This document shows, piece after piece, positions 26,483-35,153 of a stretch of 64,000 nt of DNA (its first letter is position 1; every line of letters begins with the position of its first letter). Source of the DNA: Clostridiales bacterium. Its GTDB lineage: Bacteria > Bacillota > Clostridia > Peptostreptococcales > Anaerovoracaceae. A model generated the notes under the pieces. It was not told where the DNA came from, ran no database searches, and saw only the letters and a program-made list of their open reading frames with translations. Location: positions 1 to 64,000 of the forward strand of contig JALFNS010000039.1 of the NCBI GenBank assembly GCA_022773945.1, given 5' to 3'. A program made the position numbers and the translations under genes.

Positions 26483-27967
26483 ATGGACAAGGAAATGGAT
26501 AAGGAACTGGATGAGAGAATGAATGAGGCTGTGGTGGAGGCCAGAAGGTCCTATCAGGACAGAGACAGGAAGAGAAGGAGAAAACGCAAAATCAGGAAGG
26601 CAGTAGCAGTAATAATTTTATTGGGGGCCGTGTGTCTCACGGTTGGGCTGGTCACTCATCACTTCGCAGGCCGGGCGTTCAGAACTGAGAAGCAGTTTCA
26701 GGAATTTGCATCCAGAGCTTACGATGAGGAAGTTCTCTACAGGGAGAATGAGAAGACGGAGGTCAAGTGCACCTTTGACAAGGAGTTCTCCGTGGCCACG
26801 AGGATGTCCGATGAGTGCAGTGACGAGATAATGAGCTACAGAGACAAGCGCATGGAGAGCGTCACGCAGTACTACAAGGATGAGTACTGCAGCGAGGATG
26901 ACGATATGTCATATGCTCTCATATGGGATGTGAGCGTGGACAAGTCGGGAACCGGCGCGGACAGCCTTGTTATAAGCTCCCGCCTCTACGGTGAGAATGA
27001 CGAAGAGGTTACTCTTATCGCCGACAACGTGGAGACACATCTGTATTCCGAGGAGACGGGACGGGGATTGCAGCCTTTGCAGGTTCTCAACACAAACTAC
27101 AGGGATAAGGCCGCCGAATACGTGGTCAGCCATCTGGAGAAGAAGTACGGTGACAAGCTGAAACCGGGCTGGGAGACATTCACAGCGCCTGAGGATGCGA
27201 ACTACAACAAATTCGCTTTCTGCGGAGATAATATAGTCTTCTATTTTGACGAGGATACGGTTCTGGACAGGAGCGAGGGAACGCTGGCCGTGAACGTGCC
27301 GTCCAGAATAATGGAGGATTCCCTGAGGGCTCAGGTTCTCGAGAGATACATAGATCCGAACGCGCCTATGGTGGCCATCACCTACGATGACGGACCGGGA
27401 GGCGAGAGCGAGGAGAGGATTCTGGACTGCCTGGAGAAAAACGGCAGCGTGGCCACCTTCTTCTATCTGGGCAGCAGGGTTAAGACCAACCCGGATGTCA
27501 TTAAGAGAGCAGTGGATATGGGATGCGAACCGGGCAACCATTCCTGGAATCATCCTCAGTTCACGAAGCTGACCAAAAAGGAAATGAAGAAGCAGGTTGC
27601 CAAAACTCAGGAGGCCGTTGAGAAGGCCTGCGGAAGCGAGCCTGAGGTGTTCAGACCGCCTTACGGAGATCAGAACGACAAGGTGATCGAGACGGTTGAT
27701 ATGCCTGCCTTCCTTTGGACTGTGGACACCCTCGACTGGAAGACGAGAAATCCGAAGAAGATATTCAAATCCGTGAAGAACAAGAAGAAGCTGGACGGCA
27801 GCGTGATTCTCATGCATTCCATATACGATGAGACTGCGGACGCCACGGAGCTTATAGTTCCATGGCTCAGGGAGCACGGATACCAGACGGTGACACTTAG
27901 TGAGCTTGTGGAGTACAAGACGGGCAGAACGCCTGCCGACGGAACTCTCTACAGAAGCATTAAATAG
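26483..27967 (+). CDS. Membrane-anchored polysaccharide deacetylase (NodB domain)
   Basis: 494 residues. A charged cytoplasmic head (1-39) and one membrane segment (about 40-58) leave the rest outside. An intermediate domain (about 70-285, resembling the DUF3298/PdaC type) precedes the NodB domain: ITYDDGPG (Asp302-Asp303), GNHSWNHP (His353 and His357 as metal ligands), RPPYGDQN, DTLDW and VILMHSIY (His445). All five catalytic motifs are intact. It probably removes acetyl groups from peptidoglycan or another surface glycan, like Bacillus PdaC. AGGGGG precedes ATG 26483. Confidence 0.9.
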   Translation: MDKEMDKELDERMNEAVVEARRSYQDRDRKRRRKRKIRKAVAVIILLGAVCLTVGLVTHHFAGRAFRTEKQFQEFASRAYDEEVLYRENEKTEVKCTFDKEFSVATRMSDECSDEIMSYRDKRMESVTQYYKDEYCSEDDDMSYALIWDVSVDKSGTGADSLVISSRLYGENDEEVTLIADNVETHLYSEETGRGLQPLQVLNTNYRDKAAEYVVSHLEKKYGDKLKPGWETFTAPEDANYNKFAFCGDNIVFYFDEDTVLDRSEGTLAVNVPSRIMEDSLRAQVLERYIDPNAPMVAITYDDGPGGESEERILDCLEKNGSVATFFYLGSRVKTNPDVIKRAVDMGCEPGNHSWNHPQFTKLTKKEMKKQVAKTQEAVEKACGSEPEVFRPPYGDQNDKVIETVDMPAFLWTVDTLDWKTRNPKKIFKSVKNKKKLDGSVILMHSIYDETADATELIVPWLREHGYQTVTLSELVEYKTGRTPADGTLYRSIK

Positions 27968-27979
27968 GAGCGATTCTTA

Positions 27980-28378
27980 ATGATAATAACGAGAAGAAGT
28001 GATTACGCCATGCGCATATGCCGGGCCCTTCAGGACGGCAAAATCCACAATGTGCGTGAAATATGCGAGACTGAGGACATTCCCAAGGCCTTCGCATACA
28101 AAATCCTCAGGGAGATGGAGCAGAACGATCTGGTGCGCTCTGAGAGGGGAAATATGGGCGGATACTGCCTGGTCGTGAGTCTGGAGGATATAACCATTCA
28201 CGATCTCATAAGCATAACTGAGGAGAATCTCTCCATCGTTCACTGCATGAACGAGGAGTGTGTGAGAAATACCAACGAGGAACCCTGCAGCATGCATGCT
28301 GAAATGGCCAGGGTCCAGTCGGTTCTCGAGAAGGAGCTAAAGAGCAAATCCATTGCGGAGATAATCAATAGCCTTTAA
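27980..28378 (+). CDS. Rrf2 family transcriptional regulator
   Basis: 132 residues. Rrf2 winged helix at the N-terminus (ITRRSDYAMRICRALQDG, then IPKAFAYKILREMEQNDLVRSERG). Three cysteines (Cys89, Cys94, Cys103) lie where IscR and NsrR hold an Fe-S cluster, with spacing CX4C-X8-C. A cluster-sensing repressor is likely but not proven. It is 12 nt behind the deacetylase gene, not beside the isc genes 8 kb away. Its last 42 nt overlap the end of the opposing rluA-type gene. Confidence 0.88.
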   Translation: MIITRRSDYAMRICRALQDGKIHNVREICETEDIPKAFAYKILREMEQNDLVRSERGNMGGYCLVVSLEDITIHDLISITEENLSIVHCMNEECVRNTNEEPCSMHAEMARVQSVLEKELKSKSIAEIINSL

Positions 28379-29245
28379 GATGTCATCGGGAAGAGGAGCC
28401 TCCAGATTGAGAGGCTCTTTTTTAATGGGATGGGTGAAGGAGAGGCGTGTGGCGTGAAGAGCCTGTCTGTCAATAAAGAGAGGGTTCTCGCCGCCGTAGA
28501 GGTGGTCTCCCAGCACAGGATGTCCTATGTGGGACATGTGCACTCTGATCTGGTGTGTGCGCCCCGTTTCCAGAACAAGCTCCACAAGTGAATACGGGTA
28601 CTTCTCGAAGCGCTCCAGAACCTTGTAGTGTGTTACAGAAGGCGCGCCGCCCTCCATGACGGCACGGTGAACCATCACAGGGTCAGGACGGCCTATAGGC
28701 AGATCGATTGTGCCTTCCTCGCTGTCGGGGTAACCTCTGACTATGGCAGTGTAGGTCTTTCTGACAAGATTCTTCTTCGACTGTTCCGTATATTCGTTCT
28801 GGCAGTAGGCGTTCTTGGCCACAACAAGAAGGCCGGACGTATCCATATCCAGCCTGTTGACGAAACGTATCTTCCAGGATTCTCCCCGCTGCTCCATGTA
28901 GTACATGAGAGCATTGGCAACCGTGTTCATAGGATGGCCTTTGGTCGGGTGGACTATGAGGCCCGGCTGCTTGTTGAGAATAAGCAGGTCATCGTCTTCG
29001 TAGACAGGGGAGAGGGGGATGGCCTGCGGCTCGAAATTGCTCCTCTCCTCGGGCAGCTCGATGGTTAGCTCGTCGCCCTCGCTGACCCTGTGCCAGCCCT
29101 CGGCCTGAACGCCGTTGAGATTTACCAGCTTGTTCTTTTTGATTCTGTTACGGAGACGGGAGGAGAAGTCGAAGTTCTTCCTCATGATCTCTCTGACTTC
29201 CTCTCCCGCTTCATCTGCTCTTACAATATGCTGAAATTTCGTCAT
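28337..29245 (-). CDS. RluA/RluD family pseudouridine synthase
   Basis: 302 residues. An S4 RNA-binding domain (about 14-70, with RLRNRIKKNKLVNLNGVQ) precedes the catalytic domain with FVNRLDMDTSGLLVVAKN (nucleophile Asp in RLDMDTSG) and LETGRTHQIRVHMSHIGHP. It converts uridine to pseudouridine in rRNA or tRNA; the exact site cannot be read. It is the last gene of the pepF-nadK-rlu unit, 4 nt after nadK. Its 3' end runs into the coding end of the Rrf2 gene. Confidence 0.92.
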   Translation of the reverse strand: MTKFQHIVRADEAGEEVREIMRKNFDFSSRLRNRIKKNKLVNLNGVQAEGWHRVSEGDELTIELPEERSNFEPQAIPLSPVYEDDDLLILNKQPGLIVHPTKGHPMNTVANALMYYMEQRGESWKIRFVNRLDMDTSGLLVVAKNAYCQNEYTEQSKKNLVRKTYTAIVRGYPDSEEGTIDLPIGRPDPVMVHRAVMEGGAPSVTHYKVLERFEKYPYSLVELVLETGRTHQIRVHMSHIGHPVLGDHLYGGENPLFIDRQALHATRLSFTHPIKKEPLNLEAPLPDDILKAIDYLRNGFAL

Positions 29246-29249
29246 CTAA

Positions 29250-30062
29250 CTAGTTTTTCTCCAGAAATTTATCCTTGACCTTATGCCAGAAATCGTAGTT
29301 TTTGAATCGTATGAGATTCACCACCTCGTCTGAGGCGGATACTTCTATGTTCCTCACGTTCTCGTAGCCTGTCTCTATGCCGTCGTTGAGAATGAATATC
29401 CGGTTCTCGGATCTCTCCGGGCGGATTCCGATGGACAGGTCCGAAGGCAGCAGTATGCTGGACGTGAAGGAACGGTAGGCTGAGGTGTTCATCGGCGCTA
29501 TAGGCGTCACCTGCAGAAGCTTCAGCCTCGGGTCCACGATACTGCCTCCCAGGGAGTAATTGTATGCGGTGCTTCCCGCAGAGGTGGCGACCAGTATGCC
29601 GTCTCCGCTGAACTTCTCAATAGGTCTGCCGCCTATTGAGATGAACAGGTGCACGGAGTAGGAGTGGCGGCCTTTGATGGCTATCTCGTTGAGTCCCACG
29701 TGGGTGAACTCCTCGCCGCTCTCTGTGGTGACGGTGCATTTGACGGTGTTCAGCTCCTGTATGGAGTACTGACCCTTCTCGTAGGCTGCCAGGAAGTCCT
29801 GCAGCTTTTGCGGTCTGACCTCCTGAAAGAAGCCCAGATGTCCCGTGTTTATTCCCACCGTAGGGCAGGATGGAAAGTCGCACTTGTGAATGGTCTCCAG
29901 GAATGCGCCGTCTCCGCCTATACATATTATCAGATCCGAGTCGCCTTTGTATTCCGTGGTGACAATGTGTCCCGATTCAAGGAGCATTTCCGTCAGCTCG
30001 TCCTTGACCTTGTCGGAGACCCTGGTTCCGTTGGTGAACAGTGATATCTTTTTCTCAGGCAT
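29250..30062 (-). CDS. nadK: NAD kinase
   Basis: 270 residues from ATG 30062, behind AAAGGTGAG; the in-frame GTG 9 nt upstream lies inside that site. The GGDG motif (IGGDGAFLE, 49-52) and GINTGHLGFF mark the NAD kinase family, along with the later GDGILVATSAGSTAYN. It phosphorylates NAD to NADP. It lies 11 nt after pepF. NAD synthase is also in this window (35.2 kb), but in a different transcript. Confidence 0.94.
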   Translation of the reverse strand: MPEKKISLFTNGTRVSDKVKDELTEMLLESGHIVTTEYKGDSDLIICIGGDGAFLETIHKCDFPSCPTVGINTGHLGFFQEVRPQKLQDFLAAYEKGQYSIQELNTVKCTVTTESGEEFTHVGLNEIAIKGRHSYSVHLFISIGGRPIEKFSGDGILVATSAGSTAYNYSLGGSIVDPRLKLLQVTPIAPMNTSAYRSFTSSILLPSDLSIGIRPERSENRIFILNDGIETGYENVRNIEVSASDEVVNLIRFKNYDFWHKVKDKFLEKN

Positions 30063-30073
30063 TTTTCTCACCT

Positions 30074-31879
30074 TTATTTAACGAGGGATTCAAATTCGTC
30101 CAGAAGCTCCGTGAACACCTTCATGGCGTCTTCCACAGGCTTCTTCGTGCTCATGTCAACTCCGGCTATCTTCAGAAGCTCGATAGGGTAGTCCGATTCG
30201 CCTGTAGTCAGGAACTTCAGGTAGTCGTCGGCGGCCGGACAGCCTTCTCTGAGGATTTTGCCCGCGATGGCCGTGGCAGCCGAATAGCCTGTTGCGTATT
30301 TGTACACGTAGAATGATCTGTAGAAGTGAGGGATTCTGGCCCATTCGTAGCGGATGGTGTCGTCCTTCTCCACGGCAGGTCCGTAGTACTTGGCGTTGAG
30401 CGCCTCATACTCGTCGCACATCATGTCCACTGTGAGAACGCGGCCTTCCTCAACGGCTTTGTGTGTCAGATCCTCGAACTCTGCGAACATGGTCTGTCTG
30501 AAGAGGGTGGTTCTGAACTCTTCAAGGTGCATGTTGAGAAGGTACTTTCTCATCTCCATATCGTCGCACTCATCCAGAAGGTGGTGCATGAGCAGGTTCT
30601 CGTTAACCGTTGATGCCACCTCGGCTGTGAAGATGGAGTGGCTGCCGTAAACGTAAGGCTGCACCTTCCTGGTGTAGAGAGAGTGCATGGAATGACCCAT
30701 CTCGTGTATAACCGTGAATACGTCCTTCAGTGTGTCGGTGTAGTTCAGGAGAATATAAGGGTAGCTGTCGTAGCAGCCGAAACTGTAGGCGCCGCTCGTC
30801 TTGCCCTTATTCTCGTATACGTCTATCCAGCCCTGAGATATGCCTTCCTTCATGGAGGCTATGTACTCATCTCCGAGAGGGCGGAGAGCCTCGCTTATAA
30901 TCTCTATGCTCTCGGGGAAGGTGACCGTCTTCTCCGGCACATCGATGAGGGGAACGTACATGTCGTACATAAACATTTTATCGTAACCCAAAAGCTCTTT
31001 GCGGATTTCCGTGTATCTGTGGAGCTGCGGCAGGTACTCGTTTACCGTGGCGACAAGGTTGTCGTAGACGCTGCCCGGAATGTTGTCTCCGAAGAGAGCG
31101 GCTGCTCTTGATGATTCGTAGCCTCTGATGCGAGATACCACCGCGTCGGTCCTCGTATTGTAGCTGTAGGTTGTTGAGATGGTGTTTATATGCTCTTTGT
31201 ATGCGTCGTACATGGAGTTGTAGGCTTCCTCGCGCACCTTCCTGTCACGGCTCTCCATGTATTTGATGTAGCTGCCGTGGGTGAGAGGGGATTTTTCCCC
31301 CTTCTCGTCTGTGACGTCGGCAAATGTGATGTCAGCGTTATTGAGCATGGTGAAGATGTCGTTGGTGGCACCTGTAACCTCGCTCATCTGAGCCATTATC
31401 GCCTCCTCCTTGTGGCTGAGCACATGCTCCTTGCCGCGGAAAGCATCCTTGAGAAGAAACTCGTAGACATCCAGTCCCGGTGTCTCCTCGATGTACTTGT
31501 CTATGAGCTTCTCGTCCGCTTCGAGAAGTTCAGGCGTGAAGAAGGCGAAGGACGCCGAGGCGGCCGATATTACAGCGATGCATTTGTCCACCATGCCGCT
31601 GTAACGGCTGTTTGAGTTGTCCTCATCACGCTTCATGTGGGCGTACACGTATATCTTCTCGATCTGTCTGAAGATTTCATCCTTCTCCTTCAGAGCTGCG
31701 AGGAGCGTTTCGCCGCTCTCCGTCAGGTGTCCGGCGTATTTCTCCCCGTATGCTGCGGCTTCCTTCGTGAGCCTGTCAAGCTCCGGATCTATTATGCTCT
31801 CATCAGGCATCATGGCCTCAATATTCCACTTGTATCTGCTGTCAGATTCCTCTCTGCTTCTTATTACTTTTGAACCCAT
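30074..31879 (-). CDS. pepF: Oligoendopeptidase F
   Basis: 601 residues from ATG 31879, with GGAGGG 5 nt upstream; the in-frame ATG at 31891 overlaps that site. M3 family zinc peptidase that cuts short peptides in the cytoplasm. The HExxH motif is HEMGHSMHS (His392, Glu393, His396), and the second glutamate is in the helix that includes STVNENLLMHHLL. No signal peptide. It heads the minus-strand unit pepF-nadK-rlu and shares a promoter region with murI. Confidence 0.94.
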   Translation of the reverse strand: MGSKVIRSREESDSRYKWNIEAMMPDESIIDPELDRLTKEAAAYGEKYAGHLTESGETLLAALKEKDEIFRQIEKIYVYAHMKRDEDNSNSRYSGMVDKCIAVISAASASFAFFTPELLEADEKLIDKYIEETPGLDVYEFLLKDAFRGKEHVLSHKEEAIMAQMSEVTGATNDIFTMLNNADITFADVTDEKGEKSPLTHGSYIKYMESRDRKVREEAYNSMYDAYKEHINTISTTYSYNTRTDAVVSRIRGYESSRAAALFGDNIPGSVYDNLVATVNEYLPQLHRYTEIRKELLGYDKMFMYDMYVPLIDVPEKTVTFPESIEIISEALRPLGDEYIASMKEGISQGWIDVYENKGKTSGAYSFGCYDSYPYILLNYTDTLKDVFTVIHEMGHSMHSLYTRKVQPYVYGSHSIFTAEVASTVNENLLMHHLLDECDDMEMRKYLLNMHLEEFRTTLFRQTMFAEFEDLTHKAVEEGRVLTVDMMCDEYEALNAKYYGPAVEKDDTIRYEWARIPHFYRSFYVYKYATGYSAATAIAGKILREGCPAADDYLKFLTTGESDYPIELLKIAGVDMSTKKPVEDAMKVFTELLDEFESLVK

Positions 31880-31895
31880 TTTTCCCTCCATTTAA

Positions 31896-31924
31896 TTTAC
31901 ATTGACTTCTCTATATTGTATAAT
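31896..31924 (+). promoter_or_regulatory. Promoter of murI
   Basis: TTTACA (31896-31901), 17 nt, TATAAT (31919-31924); the predicted start is near 31931. Confidence 0.7.
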
Positions 31925-31943
31925 ATTAAAGTTAATTATTCAA
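31915..31943 (-). promoter_or_regulatory. Promoter of pepF (minus strand), overlapping the murI promoter
   Basis: On the minus strand: TTGAAT (31943-31938), 17 nt, TACAAT (31920-31915). The -10 shares two base pairs with the murI -10. Confidence 0.65.
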
Positions 31944-31964
31944 CAAAAGAGAGGCTTATTTCAC

Positions 31965-32810
31965 ATGGACAACAGACCCGTGGGATTCTTCGATTCAGGC
32001 CTTGGAGGGCTCACCTGCATTCCCTACCTGATGAGAAGTCTCCCTGAGGAAAAAATAATATATTACGGGGATACGGCGAGAACCCCTTACGGTTCCAAGG
32101 CGGAGAGCACCATCAGAAGCTTCAGCCTGGAAATAGCTGATTTTCTCGTCAAATCCAACGTTAAGATGATCGTCATAGCCTGCAACACGGTGAGCGCCAC
32201 ATGTCTCGATGACATTCAGGAGAAGTTCCCGTCGGTGCCGGTTATAGGAATCATCGAACCGACGGCGGCTGAGGTTGCTGAGACCTGCAGTAGCGGCAGC
32301 AGGGTGGGCATAATAGGAACCAAGGTTACCGTTGCAAGCCACGCCTACAGAAATCTCATCAGAAGCAGGAACGAAGGTATCGAGATATTCGAGAGAGCCT
32401 GTCCCGCCTTCGTGCCTCTCATAGAAGAGGGGATAATAGACAATGAGATAATGGATCTCACAATCCGTTACTACATGGATGATTTCGTTCATGACAGCAG
32501 TCTGGATAAGATTATACTGGGTTGCACCCACTATCCTCTAATAGAGGAAAACATTCGCAGGATTTATCCGGAGCTGGATATAATCAATCCGTCAAGCATC
32601 GTGGCAGGGCGGATAGGACAGGTGCTCCGTGACCGGGACATGCTGGCCGAGGGCTCCGATTTCGAGAACGTGTTCTTCGCCAGTGACCTGAGCGAGAACT
32701 TCATCAATATGATAGACCACATATTCGAGAAGGAGAAGGTGAAGGTCAAATTTCTCAACTTCGACTTCGAGAAAGAACGCATGAGGAGGAATGAAGCTCA
32801 TGAATTATGA
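31965..32810 (+). CDS. murI: Glutamate racemase
   Basis: 281 residues from ATG 31965, behind AGAGAGG; the longer in-frame reading from 31902 covers the promoter. It makes D-glutamate for peptidoglycan. Asp10 in FFDSGLGGL, Cys73 in IACNT and Cys187 in GCTHYPL are the catalytic acid/base residues; YGDTARTPYG is the substrate block. The length is slightly above the usual 265-270, with a basic and acidic tail. It overlaps the following acidic protein by 11 nt. Confidence 0.95.
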   Translation: MDNRPVGFFDSGLGGLTCIPYLMRSLPEEKIIYYGDTARTPYGSKAESTIRSFSLEIADFLVKSNVKMIVIACNTVSATCLDDIQEKFPSVPVIGIIEPTAAEVAETCSSGSRVGIIGTKVTVASHAYRNLIRSRNEGIEIFERACPAFVPLIEEGIIDNEIMDLTIRYYMDDFVHDSSLDKIILGCTHYPLIEENIRRIYPELDIINPSSIVAGRIGQVLRDRDMLAEGSDFENVFFASDLSENFINMIDHIFEKEKVKVKFLNFDFEKERMRRNEAHEL

Positions 32811-33384
32811 GGAACTTCTTGTTTATCTTGATCTTGATACACCCGATGAATTCGAGTACTTCGAGGCCATGGCAGACCTTGTGGAATGCGAGGAATACAT
32901 CGAGCAGGAGGCTGTGGAGGAGCTCTTCAGAGGGGCTGACGGCAGCATGATTGCCGAGCTTCTCGAGGATTACTTCGAGGATATAATGAACGGACTTCCC
33001 GATGATTCCGGAGAGATTTATTCGCTTCTGGACCAGATCAAGCTGTGTCTGGAGGGACTTATCATGAATTCCGAGACGGATCAGGATATAAGACGCTTCA
33101 CCAGTGAGTTCTGCAGGTTCAGAAGCTGGTATTCCGAGGAATCCGAAGTCGAAATCACTTCCGAAGACGATGACTCTGAGGAGATCATGTGCATTCGTGA
33201 TGCCATAACATGCGCCAGAATGGAAGGCCTGGGAGGGGAGAAGCACCGCTACGATTTTCGTACCGCTCTGGACTACGAGATAGACGGCTACACTATGTCC
33301 TTCGCCGAACTGGCGACTGCCGAAGAAGACGAGAATGACGGAATGATAGTTTTCAATCCGGACGAGGATGAGGAATATGTATGA
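32800..33384 (+). CDS. Acidic protein of unknown function
   Basis: 194 residues from ATG 32800, with AGGAGG (32784-32789) 10 nt upstream; an in-frame ATG at 32791 is only one base from that site. Very rich in Glu/Asp (for example DEFEYFEAMADLVECEEYIE and the DEDEEYV end). Mostly helical in appearance, with no signal peptide, membrane segment or clear motif. A possible beta part is HRYDFRTALDYEIDGYTMSF. I do not recognise it. It lies between murI and a RarD-like transporter, overlapping both. Confidence 0.7.
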   Translation: MNYEELLVYLDLDTPDEFEYFEAMADLVECEEYIEQEAVEELFRGADGSMIAELLEDYFEDIMNGLPDDSGEIYSLLDQIKLCLEGLIMNSETDQDIRRFTSEFCRFRSWYSEESEVEITSEDDDSEEIMCIRDAITCARMEGLGGEKHRYDFRTALDYEIDGYTMSFAELATAEEDENDGMIVFNPDEDEEYV

Positions 33385-34277
33385 AGCATGACAGCAGCTA
33401 CAGACGGGGCATAATCTCCATGCTCGCATGTGACGTTCTCTGGGGAGTGCTACCTGTCTACTGGCAGGCCTTGAGACCCATAGAATCGTCCACCATAATA
33501 TTCTACAGGATTTTTCTCGTGGGACTGGTATCAGGCATAGCGTCTTTCATAATCTACGGCAAGGGAGCGGTACTGGATCAGCTGCGGGACAGGAAGAACC
33601 TGGTGAAATTCCCGGTAGCGGGACTTCTCATAACCTGCAACTGGAGCATATACATATGGGCGGTGAACAGCGATCAGGTGATTCAGACCTGTGTGGGCTA
33701 CTATATCGAGCCGCTGGTTGTCTGCCTGGTGGGGATAATATTCTTCAGAGAAAAGCTGACGAAATTCAAATCGACGGCTCTTCTCTTCGCTCTGGCGGGT
33801 ATTGTGGTGATTCTCCTTCACTTCATGGAGATTCCTTTCATCGCACTGGGATTAGCCACTTCATTCGCATTTTACGCGGCTGTGAAGAAGGCCTTCAACC
33901 TGCCGCCGATAATGTCCGTGTTCCTGGAGACACTCTTTCTCATGCCACCGGCTCTGGCCGTCATAATATGGCTTGAAACGACGGGGCAGGGCGCACTGGC
34001 AGTGGCGACTCCGGGGAAGTACGTCCTCCTGCTATGCTGCGGCATACTCACGGCGGCGCCCCTCAGCTTTTTCGCCGATGCGGCTACGAAGATACCTCTG
34101 GTAACCGTGGGAATACTGGAGTACGTTTCGCCGTCGATTTCCCTTGTTATAGGAATATTCCTTCTCGGGGAGCCCTTTGACGCAGTCCAGCTCATCGCTT
34201 TCGTGATAGTCTGGATAGGACTGGTATTTTTCACATACGGAGAGTTTAAGGACACACATGACTTACAACGAAGATAG
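33381..34277 (+). CDS. EamA/RarD family membrane transporter
   Basis: 298 residues with about ten membrane segments. The RarD type is shown by CDVLWGVLPVYWQALRPI, the start of the family, and by NWSIYIWAVNSDQVIQTCVGYYIEPL. These are drug/metabolite superfamily proteins. RarD itself was named for chloramphenicol resistance, but most members have unknown cargo. ATG 33381 overlaps the acidic protein stop by 4 nt, and its end overlaps the next gene by 20 nt. Confidence 0.88.
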   Translation: MKHDSSYRRGIISMLACDVLWGVLPVYWQALRPIESSTIIFYRIFLVGLVSGIASFIIYGKGAVLDQLRDRKNLVKFPVAGLLITCNWSIYIWAVNSDQVIQTCVGYYIEPLVVCLVGIIFFREKLTKFKSTALLFALAGIVVILLHFMEIPFIALGLATSFAFYAAVKKAFNLPPIMSVFLETLFLMPPALAVIIWLETTGQGALAVATPGKYVLLLCCGILTAAPLSFFADAATKIPLVTVGILEYVSPSISLVIGIFLLGEPFDAVQLIAFVIVWIGLVFFTYGEFKDTHDLQRR

Positions 34278-35151
34278 ATTCATATTTCCCGACGGAGTTG
34301 TACGGGTGACCGCCGGTCACGGGGGAGAAGCCCTTTTCATCACAGGACCGGAGCGTAACGCACTTCTCGACTGCGGCATGGCTTACTGCGGCGATGAAAC
34401 GACGGGCAAAATCCTCAGCCGGACGGACAGGCTGGACTATATACTTCTCAGCCATTCACACTACGATCATATAGGAGCGCTTCCTTACATACTCGATGCT
34501 TTTCCCGATGCTGTGGTATGCGGCGCGGAGAAGTGTGCTCGCATTCTGGCGAAGGATTCGGCGCACAGGCTTATGAAGGAGCTGGGAACCGATGCCCGGA
34601 ATCTCTACGATCCGGGAAGCAGCCGGGAGATAAGAACGGACGGCCTGAGAGTTGACAGGATTCTCCGTGACGGAGACAGAATAAACCTGGGCGGAGATGT
34701 TTTTATAAGCGCCTGGGAGATGAAGGGTCACACGGACTGCTCTCTGGGATACATGCTGGAGCCTGCCGGAATTCTCTTCACTGCGGAGAGCACGGGAATT
34801 CTCGAGTGGGATGATTACATCCACACACCGATTCTCAAAAGCTTCGATGATGCGGAGAAATCCCTGAAGAAGTGTCTGGAGCTGAAGCCGGCGCGCGTGT
34901 GCCTGCCTCATTACGGCATGCTCCCCGAGGGAAGTGAAGAAAAATACTTCGAAGCCTTCAGGAGGGAATGTGACAGCAAGTTCGCATTCGTCCGCGGTAT
35001 GCAGGCAGAAGGCCTCTCCCGTGACGAGATGTTCGACAGGTACGTTGAGCAGTACTGGGACCCGAGGAAGCTGAAGGAACAGCCCTTTGAAGCCTTTGCT
35101 ATAAATTCCGGTCATATACTGGATGCGATAATCAGATACATAGGAGAGTAG
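34258..35151 (+). CDS. MBL-fold metal-dependent hydrolase
   Basis: 297 residues. The HxHxDH metal motif is SHSHYDHIG; later ligands are KGHTDCSLGY and the LPHYGML His. A C-terminal helical region (about 225-297) is added to the core. The family includes thioesterases, glyoxalase II and RNases, and nothing here points to one of them. It is 2 nt before nadE, so the two are surely co-transcribed. Confidence 0.88.
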   Translation: MTYNEDRFIFPDGVVRVTAGHGGEALFITGPERNALLDCGMAYCGDETTGKILSRTDRLDYILLSHSHYDHIGALPYILDAFPDAVVCGAEKCARILAKDSAHRLMKELGTDARNLYDPGSSREIRTDGLRVDRILRDGDRINLGGDVFISAWEMKGHTDCSLGYMLEPAGILFTAESTGILEWDDYIHTPILKSFDDAEKSLKKCLELKPARVCLPHYGMLPEGSEEKYFEAFRRECDSKFAFVRGMQAEGLSRDEMFDRYVEQYWDPRKLKEQPFEAFAINSGHILDAIIRYIGE

Positions 35152-35153
35152 AT

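Noticed and set aside
31902..31964. Longer murI reading frame starting upstream
   Set aside because: It would start at the -10 region of the murI promoter and translate the untranslated leader; ATG 31965 has the ribosome site and the family N-terminus.
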